Assembly (NCBI RefSeq): GCF_019320115.1
Contig: NC_089584.1
Location: 103,340,320-103,404,319, forward strand
Source of the DNA: Miscanthus floridulus
Taxonomy: Eukaryota > Streptophyta > Magnoliopsida > Poales > Poaceae
Direction: 5' to 3'
DNA: 64,000 bases
Within the stretch, counting starts at the first letter, position 1; every line of letters starts with the position of its first letter. The notes under the pieces are model-generated. The model saw nothing but the letters and a program-made list of their open reading frames with translations, was not told the DNA's origin and ran no database searches. Positions 34,414-46,107 of the stretch are shown here, in pieces. The translations under genes and the position numbers were made by a program.

Positions 34414-34482
34414 TCGCGAAGAATCAAACTTGGAACCTCAAGTCTCGGGAGTTGCTGCGCTAACCAATCAAGCTACGTGAGG
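34414..34482 (-). other. tRNA-like sequence, right arm
   Basis: Mirror copy of 33678-33745: A-box-like TAGCTTGATTGG at 34464-34475 on the minus strand and a B box with one change (AGTTTGATTC) near 34420-34429. It would transcribe inward, towards the left arm. Confidence 0.45.
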
Positions 34483-34540
34483 TTGCTGTCTATAAAGGAC
34501 CCACAACCGCATTTAATAGGGGTAGACAAAGAAAACTCTA

Positions 34541-35518
34541 TCCCAATTAATCATTCCTTAGTATGCGTTGTCCTAAGCGACTTTCTTCATCTGGAGTGAG
34601 TACTAACACTAACTGAATTCTTGAAATCAAATTAGTAACTGTAGCATCGTAGATTCGCACAATGAAAAGAAAGGAGAGACAAGAAAGACGCGCGCCACTC
34701 AAAATCTATTCCAGCGTGTTCGGATGGCCGGAATCGGCTAGCTGGTTGGCTACAGTTTTCAGACAAAGCAGTATTTTTCTTTCACAAATTCAGTATTAAC
34801 GCAACAAATTTAAGTCCAGCAGAACACCGCCGAAATCCTTCTAGAAAAGTCGGGAAAAAAATCCTTCTAGAAACAGGTGGTGGCGCTTGTCACCGCCAGC
34901 CTTATGGCCTGATGCCGACACGCACCGTGGCGTTACGATCATCTATGGGCACCAAATGATGGAGCAGCCTGTGTGTGTGTGTTAGGAAAACTTGACAGGC
35001 CATCGATCTGATCTGGTCCGATCCCTCACCAGAACTATTGACTCGTTGGGATTATAATCATGGGTCCGCCCGCGCGCGCCGCGCCTACCGTTTCTCTCTG
35101 CCCAGGTCTTCGTCAAACATCTACTCCAATTATGCACGCAAAATATCTCATTGTTCTCATCTCATCGTACCACCTATCCATCACAAACCTGCTGCTGTTT
35201 ATCTAACGTGACGTCCTGTTTCCATTCATAATAATTGTGAGCCACATGGCGAAATATTATTTATTACAAAGAAATATTATTTATACAATATACTACGTGT
35301 ATATATAAATATTATCAACCAAACCCAATCCAAAGCGATGATATAACGTTTTGAAAGCTCCATTTGTGAATTATTACATTCTGTAGCAAAACGATAAGTC
35401 TTTGGTCCCCTGCCCACCCTATCTCGTACTCACCGTCTGGCCCCATTCCATTGACCCCCCGCGGGCCGCCGCACCGGTGTGTGGTTTTCCAAAGCGGGGC
35501 GCCCCCACACCCCCACTC
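34541..35518. other. Gene-free stretch
   Basis: Contains a degraded MITE-like fragment (about 34716-34800: GGCTACAGTTTTCAGACAAA, then GCAGTATTTTTCTTTCAC). 35035-35110 and 35400-35518 are GC-richer. I see no gene or RNA. Confidence 0.4.
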
Positions 35519-35800
35519 GGCCCTTGTTTAGTTGGCCAGAGTTGGCGCGCGCCGGATTCCTGTAGCATACTGTTGACTACTGTAGCGTTTCGTTTGTATT
35601 TGATAATAATTGTCCAATCGTTGACTAATTAGACTTAAAATATTCGTCTCGCAAAGTACAACCAAACTGTGCAATTAGTTTTTTATTTTATCAATATTTA
35701 GTACTCCATACATGTACCGTAAGTTTGATGTGACGGGAAATCTTCTTTTTGCATAGTGTTAAAGTTGAGAGTTGGGGGTGAACTAAACACCCCCTCGGCC
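35519..35800. mobile_element. MITE next to the F-box/kelch promoter
   Basis: Starts GGCCCTTGTTTAGTT and ends AACTAAACACCCCCTCGGCC, with inverted repeats around TTTAGTT. Inside are the grass-MITE phrases TGACTAATTAGACTTAAAAT and GTGACGGGAAATCTT. It ends about 10 bp before the TATA-like box of the next gene. Superfamily not assigned. Confidence 0.7.
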
Positions 35801-35809
35801 TCTCCTCTC

Positions 35810-35816
35810 TATTTAT
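35810..35816 (+). promoter_or_regulatory. Candidate TATA box of the F-box/kelch gene
   Basis: TATTTAT within CTCTCTATTTATCCTG, 137 bp before the ATG and immediately after the MITE. Candidate only. Confidence 0.4.
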
Positions 35817-35952
35817 CCTGTGGCATCAGATCACGGAAATCGGAAGCGATCGCGCCACAGTCCACTCTCCACTGGCCAGGCACACAAGAAGCGAAACTTG
35901 CTGCCCTCACTCGTGACGTGTCTCGTAGCGAACCCTTGCGCGGAAAAGAAGG

Positions 35953-37260
35953 ATGGGCGTCGGCGCTGGAGCTCACGATCTGAAGCACCGGCGCCACCAG
36001 GAGGCGCGCGTGCCCGACGCCGACGGCGCGTCGCTCGCGGCGATGTACCTCTACGGCGACGTGCTCGAGTCCGTGGTGGAGCGGGTCCCCGCGGCCGACC
36101 TGGCCGCCACGGCGCGGGTCTCGCGGGAGTGGCTCCGCGCGGTGCGCGCCGCGCTGCGCCGCCGCCAGCGGCGGCTGCCCTGGCTCGTCGTGCACCTCCA
36201 GGGCCCCCGCGGCGTTGGCGGGGGCGGGGGCCTCCGGTGCGCCGCGGCGTACGACCCGTGCTCGGGCGCCTGGCTCGCCGTGCCGGCGCCGCCCCACCGC
36301 CACGCCACGCCGTCGCACGTCCGCCTCCTGCGCGGCGCGCGCGGGGACCGCGTCTGCGCGCTCTCGCTCTCGGGCCTCGCCGTCGCCGCCGACCCGCTCG
36401 GGACGACGGCCGGATGCGTCGCGCCGATGGACGCACCCGGCGTGTGGCGCGTCGACCCGGTGTTCGCCGCGGTGGGCGACCGCGTCGTCGCGCTCGGCGG
36501 CGCGTGCCGGCTGGCGCTGGCCGACGGCGGCGACGCCGCCGCGGTCGAGGTCCACGAGGCCGGCGCCGGGTGGACGGCCTGCGACCCGATGCCGGACCCG
36601 CTCAGGGACTCCGCCGCGGCGACGTGGCTCTCCGCGGCCGCCACGGACCAGCGGGTGTACCTCGTGGAGAGGACCACCGGGTGGGCGAGCTGGTTCGATC
36701 CGGCGAACCGGCGGTGGGGCCCCACCCGTCGCCTCGGGCCCGACGCCGCCGTCACCACGTGGGGCGTCGCGCCCGGCCGCGTCGGCGACGCCAAGGAACG
36801 CCTCGTTCTGTTCGGGGCTAAGCGGGCAGACAAGGAGGCAGAGTGCACAGTCGTCGTCCAGGCATGGGAGGTCGACGGCGACACTCTGGAACAGACCCCC
36901 TCCGCATCCAGCGATGCGATGCCGCCGGAGCTGTCCGAGAGGCTGTTTCCTCGTGACGACACTGATGACGACGACGACGAAGAAGAGGAACTGGACGACA
37001 GGTCGTTGTCGATCGGGGTGTGCGGCAACGCCGCGGGCGGGTATGTGTACAATGCGGCCGAGCCGGCGAACGGTGCGGTGCTCTACGAGCTGTGGGAGGA
37101 GGGGAAGGCGAAGGGAAGCGCCACCGCCGTGGCGCGCTGGGACTGGGTGCCCTGCGCACCAGTCGTGCAGGCCCAGCCGCTGGGCCGTGCCATCCTGGCC
37201 TGCTCGCCGGTGGGGCTGGATGAGCTGGCGTTGGCCGTCGGTGCACGGGGCCCACGCTGA
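35953..37260 (+). CDS. F-box/kelch-repeat-type protein, intact
   Basis: Single-exon frame of 435 aa. The ATG is at 35953, the first in frame after the TATA-like box, and the stop is TGA. An F-box-like segment lies at about residues 31-75 (YGDVLESVVERVPAADLAAT, then RVSREWLRAVRAAL). The rest (about 78-430) resembles the beta-propeller of plant F-box/kelch proteins such as At1g23390 (the KFB type that targets chalcone synthase). Repeated patterns are YDPCSGAWLAVP, VDPVFAAVGDRVVALGG, VYLVERTTGWASWFDP and AGGYVYNAAEP. An acidic loop DDTDDDDDEEEELDD sits at about 335-349. Such proteins act as SCF ubiquitin-ligase adaptors; the substrate here is unknown. GC content is very high, as in many grass single-exon genes. 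No lesion seen. Confidence 0.85.
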   Translation: MGVGAGAHDLKHRRHQEARVPDADGASLAAMYLYGDVLESVVERVPAADLAATARVSREWLRAVRAALRRRQRRLPWLVVHLQGPRGVGGGGGLRCAAAYDPCSGAWLAVPAPPHRHATPSHVRLLRGARGDRVCALSLSGLAVAADPLGTTAGCVAPMDAPGVWRVDPVFAAVGDRVVALGGACRLALADGGDAAAVEVHEAGAGWTACDPMPDPLRDSAAATWLSAAATDQRVYLVERTTGWASWFDPANRRWGPTRRLGPDAAVTTWGVAPGRVGDAKERLVLFGAKRADKEAECTVVVQAWEVDGDTLEQTPSASSDAMPPELSERLFPRDDTDDDDDEEEELDDRSLSIGVCGNAAGGYVYNAAEPANGAVLYELWEEGKAKGSATAVARWDWVPCAPVVQAQPLGRAILACSPVGLDELALAVGARGPR

Positions 37261-37847
37261 TGCACGGCGACACACCGAATCAAGTGGAAGCACACCGCTG
37301 TTTGCCACTTGCAAGCGAAAGCGAAGTCGTGGAAGAAAAAAAGACATTCTTGTACTAGCTTTTTTAAAACGATTGCGAGGACTTGCTCTTTACTCAAAGT
37401 TGCAGCATTTGCGTCTCTCTGCCTTTTGACTCGGGAGGAATGCTAATTGCTCCGTTGTTGACAAGCGACATACGGAGTGTGTTTCTTTCTCTAGACGTTT
37501 TTTTTTTCCGAGTCTCTAGACGTGTTTAGATTTTGGTGAATATATAAGCACATAAAAAGGGCAACAAGGATGTTATTGTTCTGTCTGGACAAAGAAAATA
37601 GGAAAACCAAAAAATGCAGATGGAAATATAGGCTTCTTCTAAGAACCCTGCCCATTCCGGTCCCAAAAGGCTGGACCCTTTCGAAAGATTAAGGATATAT
37701 CCTCTACAGTACAGTACGGATAGGTACGATAACTGTGCATTATTATTAACCATTAAAGCGCCCTGGGCACCACTGGATCCGTGTCTCTGTGATGAGCGAT
37801 CCAGAGGGAGCTATAATAAAGGCTGTGTTTTCTCGTAACATTAACAG
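37261..37847. other. 3' flank of the F-box/kelch gene
   Basis: Holds the 3' UTR; no clear poly(A) signal was singled out. No further gene seen. Confidence 0.4.
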
Positions 37848-37966
37848 CATTTTCGCTTGTTGGTTTGAGCCAGTCTAAACTAGTCAGTCAACAGTGTTTT
37901 TTTCTCACAACAAATCAGCATCAGTCAGTCTAAATCAGCCCAGAAACCAACCAGCGAACAGGCCGT
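37848..37966. mobile_element. MITE, GTTCGCT family
   Basis: Termini TTCGCTTGTTGGTTT and AACCAACCAGCGAACAGGCC form inverted repeats around CAACAGTGTTTTTTTCTCAC, the same style as the copies in the ABCG gene. Borders approximate. Confidence 0.55.
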
Positions 37967-38278
37967 AAACTGGCTTCTTATCTAAGACGATTTACTGATT
38001 GATGCTACCCTGTTCTCTTTGGCCCGCTCTTGGCTTAGGATCTGCGTCGAACCCTTTAAACACTTACATGATTCTCGAAGCGTATTAACTCCTAAATTTT
38101 TTTATTGTAATATGTTAACGAACTATAGCAAAGTTGTAGAATTAACTTTTGCAAAAAAAAAAAAACGATTTACTCCTTTATCTACAAAAGAATGTAATTC
38201 TTGTTTTCTGAGAGTCAAACAGTATACACTTTGACTAAAGTTATACTAACATTTATGATGCAAAAATAAATACAATTA

Positions 38279-38509
38279 CTCTATCTGTCCCTGAATAAAT
38301 AGATTCTAAAAGTTGTCTTAAGTCAAACTTTTTAAACTTTGACCAAATTAGAAGAAAAAAACATCAACATTTATGATATCAAACTAGTATCATTAGATGT
38401 ACCATAGAATATGTTTTCATAATATGCTTATTTTATATATAGATGTTGTTACTCTTTTCTATAAACTTAGTCAAACTTTTAGAATTAATTTATTTGGGAA
38501 CAGAGGGAG
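38279..38509. mobile_element. Stowaway MITE, TSD TA
   Basis: Starts CTCTATCTGTCCCTGAATAA and ends TTATTTGGGAACAGAGGGAG, flanked by TA on both sides. This is the classic CTCCCTCCGTCCC Stowaway terminus (Tc1/mariner). 231 bp, AT-rich, non-coding. Confidence 0.88.
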
Positions 38510-38829
38510 TAGATTAATTATGGAATATATTTTTTTAATTCTATCATCAACTATGGGTTCGAATCTAAGAGAAACTTTATATAATGTTTCCTACCCCGAA
38601 ATTTTCTTGTCTTTCCCAAATGCTAAGGCGAAGAAGAGGGTTGAGTCAAAAGAAAAGGCTATGTTGGAGTTTTATCAAAAATTTACTTGTGTAGATAGGG
38701 ACTGGTATTTTCGGAGTCCTTATGCGAGGAATTACAAAAGATTTTTTTTTTCAACAAAAATATGAGTTAGGAAGAGTTGGTTGACGAAATATGAATCGGA
38801 CACTTAATCTTGATATCCCTCGGAACAAT
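38510..38829 (+). other. Unassigned stretch with a short open frame
   Basis: A plus-strand frame (ends 38765) includes [20 protein letters not shown] and [15 protein letters not shown], which reads like real protein but matches nothing I know. Its upstream part lies in the Stowaway element, so the frame as a whole is not a gene. Possibly a fragment of a degraded gene or transposon. Confidence 0.25.
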
Positions 38830-41800
38830 CACTACACCACAAACACCAAGATTAGTGATGGACGGTCTGACGCTAAAAGCGGTTACAGCGACAGACAATC
38901 TGACGCTAAAAAGTTATAGCGTCAGACTTCTGCAGATGTTGTAAGTCCTGTCGCTAAAAATCTTTAGCGTCAGACAGTACTTTTAGCGTCAGACAGTCCG
39001 TTGGCCAGAATTTTTTTAGCGACAGATAGTCCATTGCTAGTTTTTAGCGACGGATGCTCTGTTACTAAGCATATACCGACAGACCATCCAATAGCCCATG
39101 TATTTATTGCGACAGATGGTTCAACAGGACGCTATAAATATACAAAAAAATAAATACAATTAGAAAAGACATTTAGCACATATCAAACCCACATTCAAGC
39201 TTAATGTCCATCACATAAAGATATAGAAACACATACAACACATCATAGAGGTCAATACTTATATAACATATAACTTGTCTTGCACACCGTTTGAACCATC
39301 CAACAAAGTCAGGCACCAAAAGATTACATGAATGGCTTGCCAACACTCCATCAGGTTATGTGTGGAGAACCATTTTCCAGAAACTCTTGTGCCCAACACT
39401 TCCTAAAAAATATAATAACCATGTAATTAGGCAAGTGGAAACCAAAAGCAATGGCTTGCAAACAATTTACAGAATGTATGATTCTTTGTCCAAAGGTAAT
39501 TCAATTTAGCATCCCACAAGTAAAACAAAGTACAGATACTAGGAGCTAAAATAACACTATATATCAAAGCCGACAATCCCACAAGCAAAATTTTAATGAT
39601 CTTAGTGGCTGATGCCACTTTCCGTTGCCATAGATATTTGCATGCATCTGTAATCTTGTTCTTGCTAAAATTTTAAAGAAACAAAGCTACCACTAACACA
39701 GTGATGCAGTCCATTTATTAAAGATAGCAGCCCCAACTATCACTTCATATGAGATTCTAGAGTGAATATAAAATTTGAGATGCAGATCCACAGTCGGTAG
39801 GAGACTTTTTCACAGAGCCACTAATATTTCACAGTGAAGCTTCATATATGCTCTAAAATAAAAGTCAGGGGCTGTCATAAGCTAACAACCTAGAGCTGTT
39901 ATGAGGAAAGCTTAAATTTTTCTCCAGACCATCTCATGAAAAAACAAGCTTAATTTTTTAACTAGCAAAAGAGACAGGCATCCAGCGTTGGAACAACAGG
40001 CCATATTGCAGAGCTCGGGCTTACAAGCTCGGGCTTGTAGAGAAGAGGAAGAAATAAGATTCTTGCCTTATGAGCTCCGGCTTGCAGAAGATCAATGGTG
40101 GCCTCGTCCTTCATCTCACTCAGCTCCTGCATCAAAAATGAGAACTCAACTTGATACAAGTAAACCAATTACCAACACTTGATACAATACACAGGAGATG
40201 ATTGGGGAAAGACACTTAACATGGTACAATACACATGAGAGCAATGCACACGATGACTGAATGGCTAGCTATATTCAGTTACTACCATCACAGTAAAAGG
40301 AAAAAATCCATGCTGATTCATTGAAGCCACAGATGACCATATGTAAACTGAAGTTCAGAACTAACTGTTACAAGAATTTAGCCACACAAGTTTAGATACA
40401 ACATGACCCTATATTACTTATGATAACAACAACAAAGCCTTTTAGTCCCAAGCCAGTTGGGGGCCTAGATTGAAAACCCAACAAGAGACACCAACAAGAA
40501 GAGAAAAGAACACGCCCTAAACTACTTGCCATACTAAAATTATGCATCTACACTCTGCCATATTTTGGGGGAAAATATAAGTTCTTGACGTATTTTGGAC
40601 ATCATGAGGCACATATAAAAAAAATGTTTCCAGAAGATAAGATAGAATCTAACGAAGTGAACTTAGACTATTCAAACTTGGTCACTTACAAGTGAGCTTC
40701 CACTCTGAGGACAAGAAATTATTCCCTCTGTAGAAGACTATAAATTCTTTGTTCCTTGAAAGCATCACGCCACCTGTTAATTTCTGATGTGGATTGAAAA
40801 AAAACATTAGCTATGAATCATTAGTTCACTACAAGACCTACCTAAAAACTTGAACAAATGGATAAGTGAAAAGAAAAACAGCAATAGCAGATTGTTCTCT
40901 ATAATAGGGAGCTAAATGTAAACATTAACATTTTGGTTCGTAATCTATGTTCCATAGGACCACAACTCTCATCGATTTAATCTTTCATAGAAACTATGAA
41001 TTTTTCATGCAAAATCAGCCACCATTTTTTATTGATCAAGAGCCCAAATCAGTACATAGGTAGCATTAATGCTCATTTAGTAAGACTAAGAAATAAAATA
41101 CAAACTTCAAGCTATAGAAAATGGATGAAAATGACAGTTGCAAAAGAAAACCTAGGACTTCGAATCTGTATTGTGCTGTTGCTAGTGATCAATTAACATT
41201 TCTAACTAGGATACAAATATTTACATATGCTACCCAAATTGTACAAATCTAACCAGAGACACTTTCTTTGCTTACTTTAATATCTTCAGCCATCCTCTCA
41301 CTGGTGGTAAGCTGTACTACTCTCTTCAAAGCAACTTTAGCAATAGAACTTTTCTCCCACAACTTTACCATAGCATTAGCTAAGCCTTGGAGTTGTCTGC
41401 TTTGTCCTAACATCCATTAGTAAGGGTGAAATTAATATAAGATAGTACAATGGATCGACAAGTTCATAGTTTAACTAAAGCATAAGTGCATAACAGAAGT
41501 TACCGAGAGCAAAGTGAGGAGGCAGTCCCCGAGCAAGACGACATAAATTGGTAGTGTCCATTCGGCTAAGAGATGTCCGGACACCATATGGCAGAACTCT
41601 GAAAGGGGGCTTGTAACCTGGCATGGTTGCAGGAAGTAAATCTGCATCTACTGGTAACGGGTCGGATCCAGGCCAGTCAGTGTATCTTGGGCCAAGTTCA
41701 TCCAACAGTTTGTCAATTTCATCTTCATACTTGATTTCTGGGGCTTGTACAACTATTTCCTCTTTCGCAGCATTAGAAACTAAAGGTCCATTGCTATCTT

Positions 41801-44007
41801 GTCCACTGTTTGCTTTCTCAGTTGGTAGTGAGGAAGCATTAGGAGACCCTTTAATTGGGGACTTCATAGCAAGAGACTATGAATTCTTCTTTGACCCCTT
41901 AGTGGTTTCCGGTTCATCATAATCTACTCCCCTGTACAGAGAAACAGAAGTCCCTGATCTCCATATTACTAATCCTCCTATTTTTCTCTAATCACCACCA
42001 TTATAACACACAAAAAAAAGGAAGAAAGTATATCAGATGACAAGCACATCAAATATCTGAACAAAGATGAGTTGAGAATCAATCAAAGCCACTATATTCA
42101 ACTTAGACTTTTATTATTACTATTTTGCGCACAACTCAATTCACTATAGAATATTTTTGCGAACATTTCATAATGTTTCAAAAGCACAGTGTTTTTCAAA
42201 GATCTAATTGTACACCGAATATACTGTAGTAGTTGTATCCCGATATTCCATGATATTACCTGCACTTAATACGATTTTGCTAGTATCTTTTCTCAACTGA
42301 ACTTAATAATAGAAATAGAATGTAGCACTCATTTTCAAGTCAATTCTACAATGGGAAAGAACCATAATAAGTGGAATGATAGAACTTGATAATTAACATC
42401 ATAAACATCAATTGTATAGAGTTTTCAAGCACTGACAAGATGCAACTCATTGGTATCCTGTCCCTCGCTGAGAGTAACTGAGTTACGAGCTATGTGGTAT
42501 TCTACTTCAACAACCTAACTCAGGGAAACTAATGAACAATTGGGTACAACTGCATAGTGACAAACACAGATTTCAACAGGGAGCAGTTTAGGCCTTGGGC
42601 TGATGGAGCTAACAGAGTAACAGATAGCATAGAGGAGTTCAGACAAATAGATAGGTAGAGTAGACTCATGATTCTAGTTCACTGCTTAGCATTTGTTGCA
42701 AATTATATAGACAATAGTACATCAGTTCTGGATTTGTTTCAAGACACATTAACATGTTCTTCTCCTTCTTAGTGTGCAAAGGTGTACAATCCTATTGTGT
42801 ACTATCAAAGAAATGCTAAAACCACACCACAATAATTATAGACTGCCTATGTAACAATGCAGGCTATGACTATGCAAGTAGAACAAGTTGTCATATACTT
42901 TCAAGTATCTATTGGTACAATTGTCTACAGAGCAACCAATATACAAGCTAGGTTGATAAAAGGGTACAATTGTTGTAGAATCAGAATGAACCTCGAGTAT
43001 TTCGTGGAAGAGGTGCATATTGAGCGCCGGCGTGCTGGAGACCTTGACCCTGACCACCTCCTCCGTCTTCCATTTCTCCTTAATCTTCTCCATGACCTCA
43101 CGCGTGAGCCCGGCCCCACCCACCTTGGTCTTGGACTTGATCCTGATAGCGGCGTGCCGCAGCCGCCTGAGCTCCGCAGCGGGGAGCGTCAGCTCCGCCA
43201 TCCACGTCGACGAGCGCATGGCCCGCGCCGCTGCCGCATCTCGAACCGGCACCGCTGCGAGATCACGGATCGGCGCCGCTGCCGCATCTCGTGGCTGCGC
43301 GCCTCTCGAGCCATGCCACTGCTGCCTCCTTGGCCCTCGTGGAAACTACAGCCGCCGCATCCCGGACCTCCGCTGGCTGTCGCTGCCACATCTCGAACCC
43401 GAGCCGCTGACGCATCTCGAGCCCACACCTCTGCATCCCAAGCCCGCCACCGCTCAGCTCCCTCCCAAACCGAACAGAGGGGGCGGGAGAGCGAGAGCTT
43501 GGGGGGCGGCGAGGCGAGCGAGCGGAAGGCTGGGATTCGAGAGGGAGGGCAGCGGTGGGTAGGAGATTGCGAGCGGTAGATTGGGGACGGGGCGGGCTGG
43601 GATTTGGGAGGGAGCTGAGCGGTGGCGGGCACGATTTGGTGGGAGAGGGCGGCGGCGCGGGCAGGTCACCGCTCCTGGATTTGGGATTTGGGGGAACAGA
43701 AGGGTCTAGGGTTTCTAACTTGTGGGCCAGGCCAATGTTTGCGCGGGAGCTAGGCGCGCGAGAAGTGGGCGCGTGAGCCAGGTGGGGCCCATTTATTTTT
43801 GGCGTCAGACTGACTGACGGTGTACATGATATTAGCGACAGACCGTTAAACGTTAAAAATGAATACATATAGCGACAGACATTGAATCGCTAAATGTGGA
43901 TTTAGCGTCAGATGGTCCGTGAGCTATCTTTAGCGTCAAATCATCCATCGATAAAAAAAAGTTTTAGCGTCAGATATCTGATGGTGATATGGTATTGTGG
44001 TGTAGTG
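38830..44007. mobile_element. Non-autonomous CACTA element, TSD AAT
   Basis: Starts CACTACACCACAAACACCAA and ends ATGGTATTGTGGTGTAGTG, flanked by exact AAT (38827-38829 and 44008-44010). Subterminal arrays of TTTAGCGTCAGAC and TTAGCGACAGA fill both ends (38860-39130 and 43795-43985) in both orientations. There is no TNP1/TNP2-like transposase. The interior carries exons of a CRM-domain gene on the minus strand. 5178 bp. Confidence 0.93.
40690..43252 (-). pseudogene. Captured CRM-domain (CRS1/CFM-like) gene fragments in CACTA
   Basis: Minus-strand exons with GT-AG borders, in gene order. 43252-42992: CRM start ELTLPAAELRRLRHAAIRIK and EKIKEKWKTEEVVRVKV, ending HEILE. 41931-41504: linker [20 protein letters not shown], then LPPHFALG. 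41406-41276: [20 protein letters not shown], then [14 protein letters not shown]. 40783-40690: [20 protein letters not shown]. Possibly a further piece near 40060-40135. This is the architecture of chloroplast CRM splicing factors (CFM2/CFM3/CRS1), which bind group II intron RNA. The end of the first CRM domain is missing, and there is a TAG stop at 41877-41879, so it is a transduplicated fragment set. The second-to-third and third-to-fourth exon joins keep the frame. The GC-rich 43.26-43.76 kb block may be the captured 5' exon. Confidence 0.8.
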
Positions 44008-44010
44008 AAT

Positions 44011-46090
44011 GTCCTTACCCAGAAGCCGGCTTGTTTGCCTTCTTTTTTTAGCCGGGACAGTGTTTTTCTCTCGCAACAATTCACTCAGAACAGTGTTTTT
44101 CAGCCAGTTTCAGCCAAAATTCAGTAAGCTAATATGTTCTTGTTACCACGAGATGTATTGGCCATAGTAAAAAAATTCAACAAAAATGTGAATTAGGAAG
44201 ATGTATTTTATGAGAAAATAAGCGATATGGTGCATGGAACGTCCTGTGGAGATTAATTCCAGCCGCTCATTACAAAGGTCTTCTTGCAATATTGCTTCTC
44301 ATCTCCTGGGCTCTATATATAGAAACACAGAAATGAGATTGTGTTCAATCAACTTGCCCCATCTGTGCGTCGACTGTGTGATTCTATCAATGAAATGGTA
44401 TGGTCGCCCCGCCTCCCGATCAACGAGCATGCAGTTTTTGTGGTCTGCTAAAAAAAGCAGTTTTTGAGATGCCTGTTGTTCATTAGCTGCCAATATATAA
44501 TACATATTCTTCACTGCCAACTTCTTGTAAACCCCGTTGACCCCTCAAAAATTTTTCCTTTAGATCAGTGGCACTGTTCTTGCCATCTCCGATGAATGAA
44601 TCAGGTGGGGAAGCAACCTCCCCACTTTGACCCCTCAAAAAATTGTGAGATAATTATAAAATTTTATCTATAGTGTTAATGTATACTAAATTTCATAACT
44701 GGCCAAAATAATGATCGAAATTTTGAGAAGTATTTTTAACATAAAATATGATGTTCTATATCACCTCATAAGATTATAAAACTAAAACTCTATTTATATG
44801 CAAAGAAATAAAAAATAACAATTCTTGTTAAGGGGTAAACTAGACGAACTGAAGCAGTTAGGGTAAATCAAATCAAACATTAGTTTATGGATTATTTGGA
44901 CAAAGGTTAAACTTGGATGAAGTAATTTGGACTTTTTTCTAATAGAATACAAGGGACATTTCAAGCACGTGCAATCGATTTTTTAAATTTTGTTGATTGA
45001 TATATATTTGTAATTTTAAGAGTGAATTTCAGGAATAAGATATGAAGACTTGCTCCACATTAGAATTACACAAAGATTTTTTCATCAAATAGAGGTTTAT
45101 GGAAATATGCCAACATTTGTCGTCTTATTTGGCAAAGAAAAATAAAGTACGTTATAAAACAATTTAATGAGCCAGTTGGATATTTATAAAAAAGTAACCA
45201 GTCAGTCAATGCACCCCGATCATAGCTGTATCTACACCATCATGCTCAAACATTGCATGATATCTTGTAGGTGCATAATCCTCAAACTTCTAGGTGATCT
45301 TCCATATGACATCTTAATCTAATCCAACCTAGCCCTTGACACAAATTATGACAAACTAGCCCTTGTAGCGACAAGCCTCCACACATGGAAGTGTCGAATG
45401 GATCTAATGAGATGAACATGCAAAGTCACATATAACTTCAGAGGTACGGTATTTGTTGATGAGGTTAAACCAAAACCTACATCATGGGACATGGCTAAGG
45501 GCACTCCTCCCAAATACTATGTTGTTCTAGACCGAGGTCTTTGATCGTGAGGGCCGTCGAACTCTCAAATAGTAAATACTAGAGCAAAGCAAAACCTTTT
45601 TTTATATTCCTCCTCCCTTTATCACTGTCACCCAGTGGCACTATTTGTAGAGCTCTCCTTACAACACAAAGACCGTCGTGGCCCCGCATCTACCCTAGAT
45701 GACGAGAATATTCCTTTAGGTAGGGGTACTTTGGCCAGACCGACACAACACAACAACAGATTGATTTATCACCATCGCCACTTTCACAACCATAGTGATA
45801 GAAGCGGCGGTGTCATACTTCCACCGCCGGTTGGACCGATAGGGAGGCCTCGTATGGAAGGAAACCGGCCGTTGAAACTTCTACCACCCACGGGTTAACA
45901 ATAGATGCGGCAGTGATATTTTCTCAGTCGCATAAAAAGCCAAGCCGACTGGGATAGGCGTTCTGGCCGCCGGCCCTACACGATCGTTTGGTCTATCGGC
46001 GGTAGTAAATTCAATGTGAGTTATTTCTCCATTTCCCAACTACCCACAACACAGTTGCATCACCAATATTACTCCATAGTACTTCCACTT
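44011..46090. other. Gene-poor stretch with MITE and CACTA-like debris
   Basis: 44035-44125 is a GTTTTTCTCTCGCAACAATT-type MITE fragment directly beside the CACTA target site. 45780-45990 has GCGGCGGTGTCATACTTCCA and CACCGCCGGTTGG, typical of CACTA subterminal repeats, but no terminus was found. The rest is AT-rich with no gene seen. Confidence 0.4.
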
Positions 46091-46107
46091 CTCCATCTTT
46101 AAGGTTG

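Larger units (their letters stand above)
33619..34540. mobile_element. Foldback element: 431/432-bp inverted repeat
   Basis: Left arm 33619-34049 and right arm 34109-34540 are reverse complements with scattered mismatches and small indels, separated by a 59-bp spacer. The ends are TAGAGTTTTC...GAAAACTCTA, so a TA target duplication is possible; no longer duplication is seen. The outer part of each arm has a tRNA-like segment pointing inward. The inner part of each arm has GCTATTTAAACGCC. Neither strand encodes a recognisable protein; the ORFs in it are compositional. A transcript through it would fold into one long hairpin. Confidence 0.85.

Noticed and set aside
35809..37347. 512-codon open frame on the minus strand, plus long frames in other phases
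   Set aside because: Shadow of the GC-rich F-box/kelch gene. It has low-complexity Arg/Gly/Ala content and no domain.
42836..43252. CRM-domain ORF as an intact host gene
   Set aside because: It lies within the CACTA borders, lacks the end of the domain and runs into intron sequence; downstream exons hold a stop.
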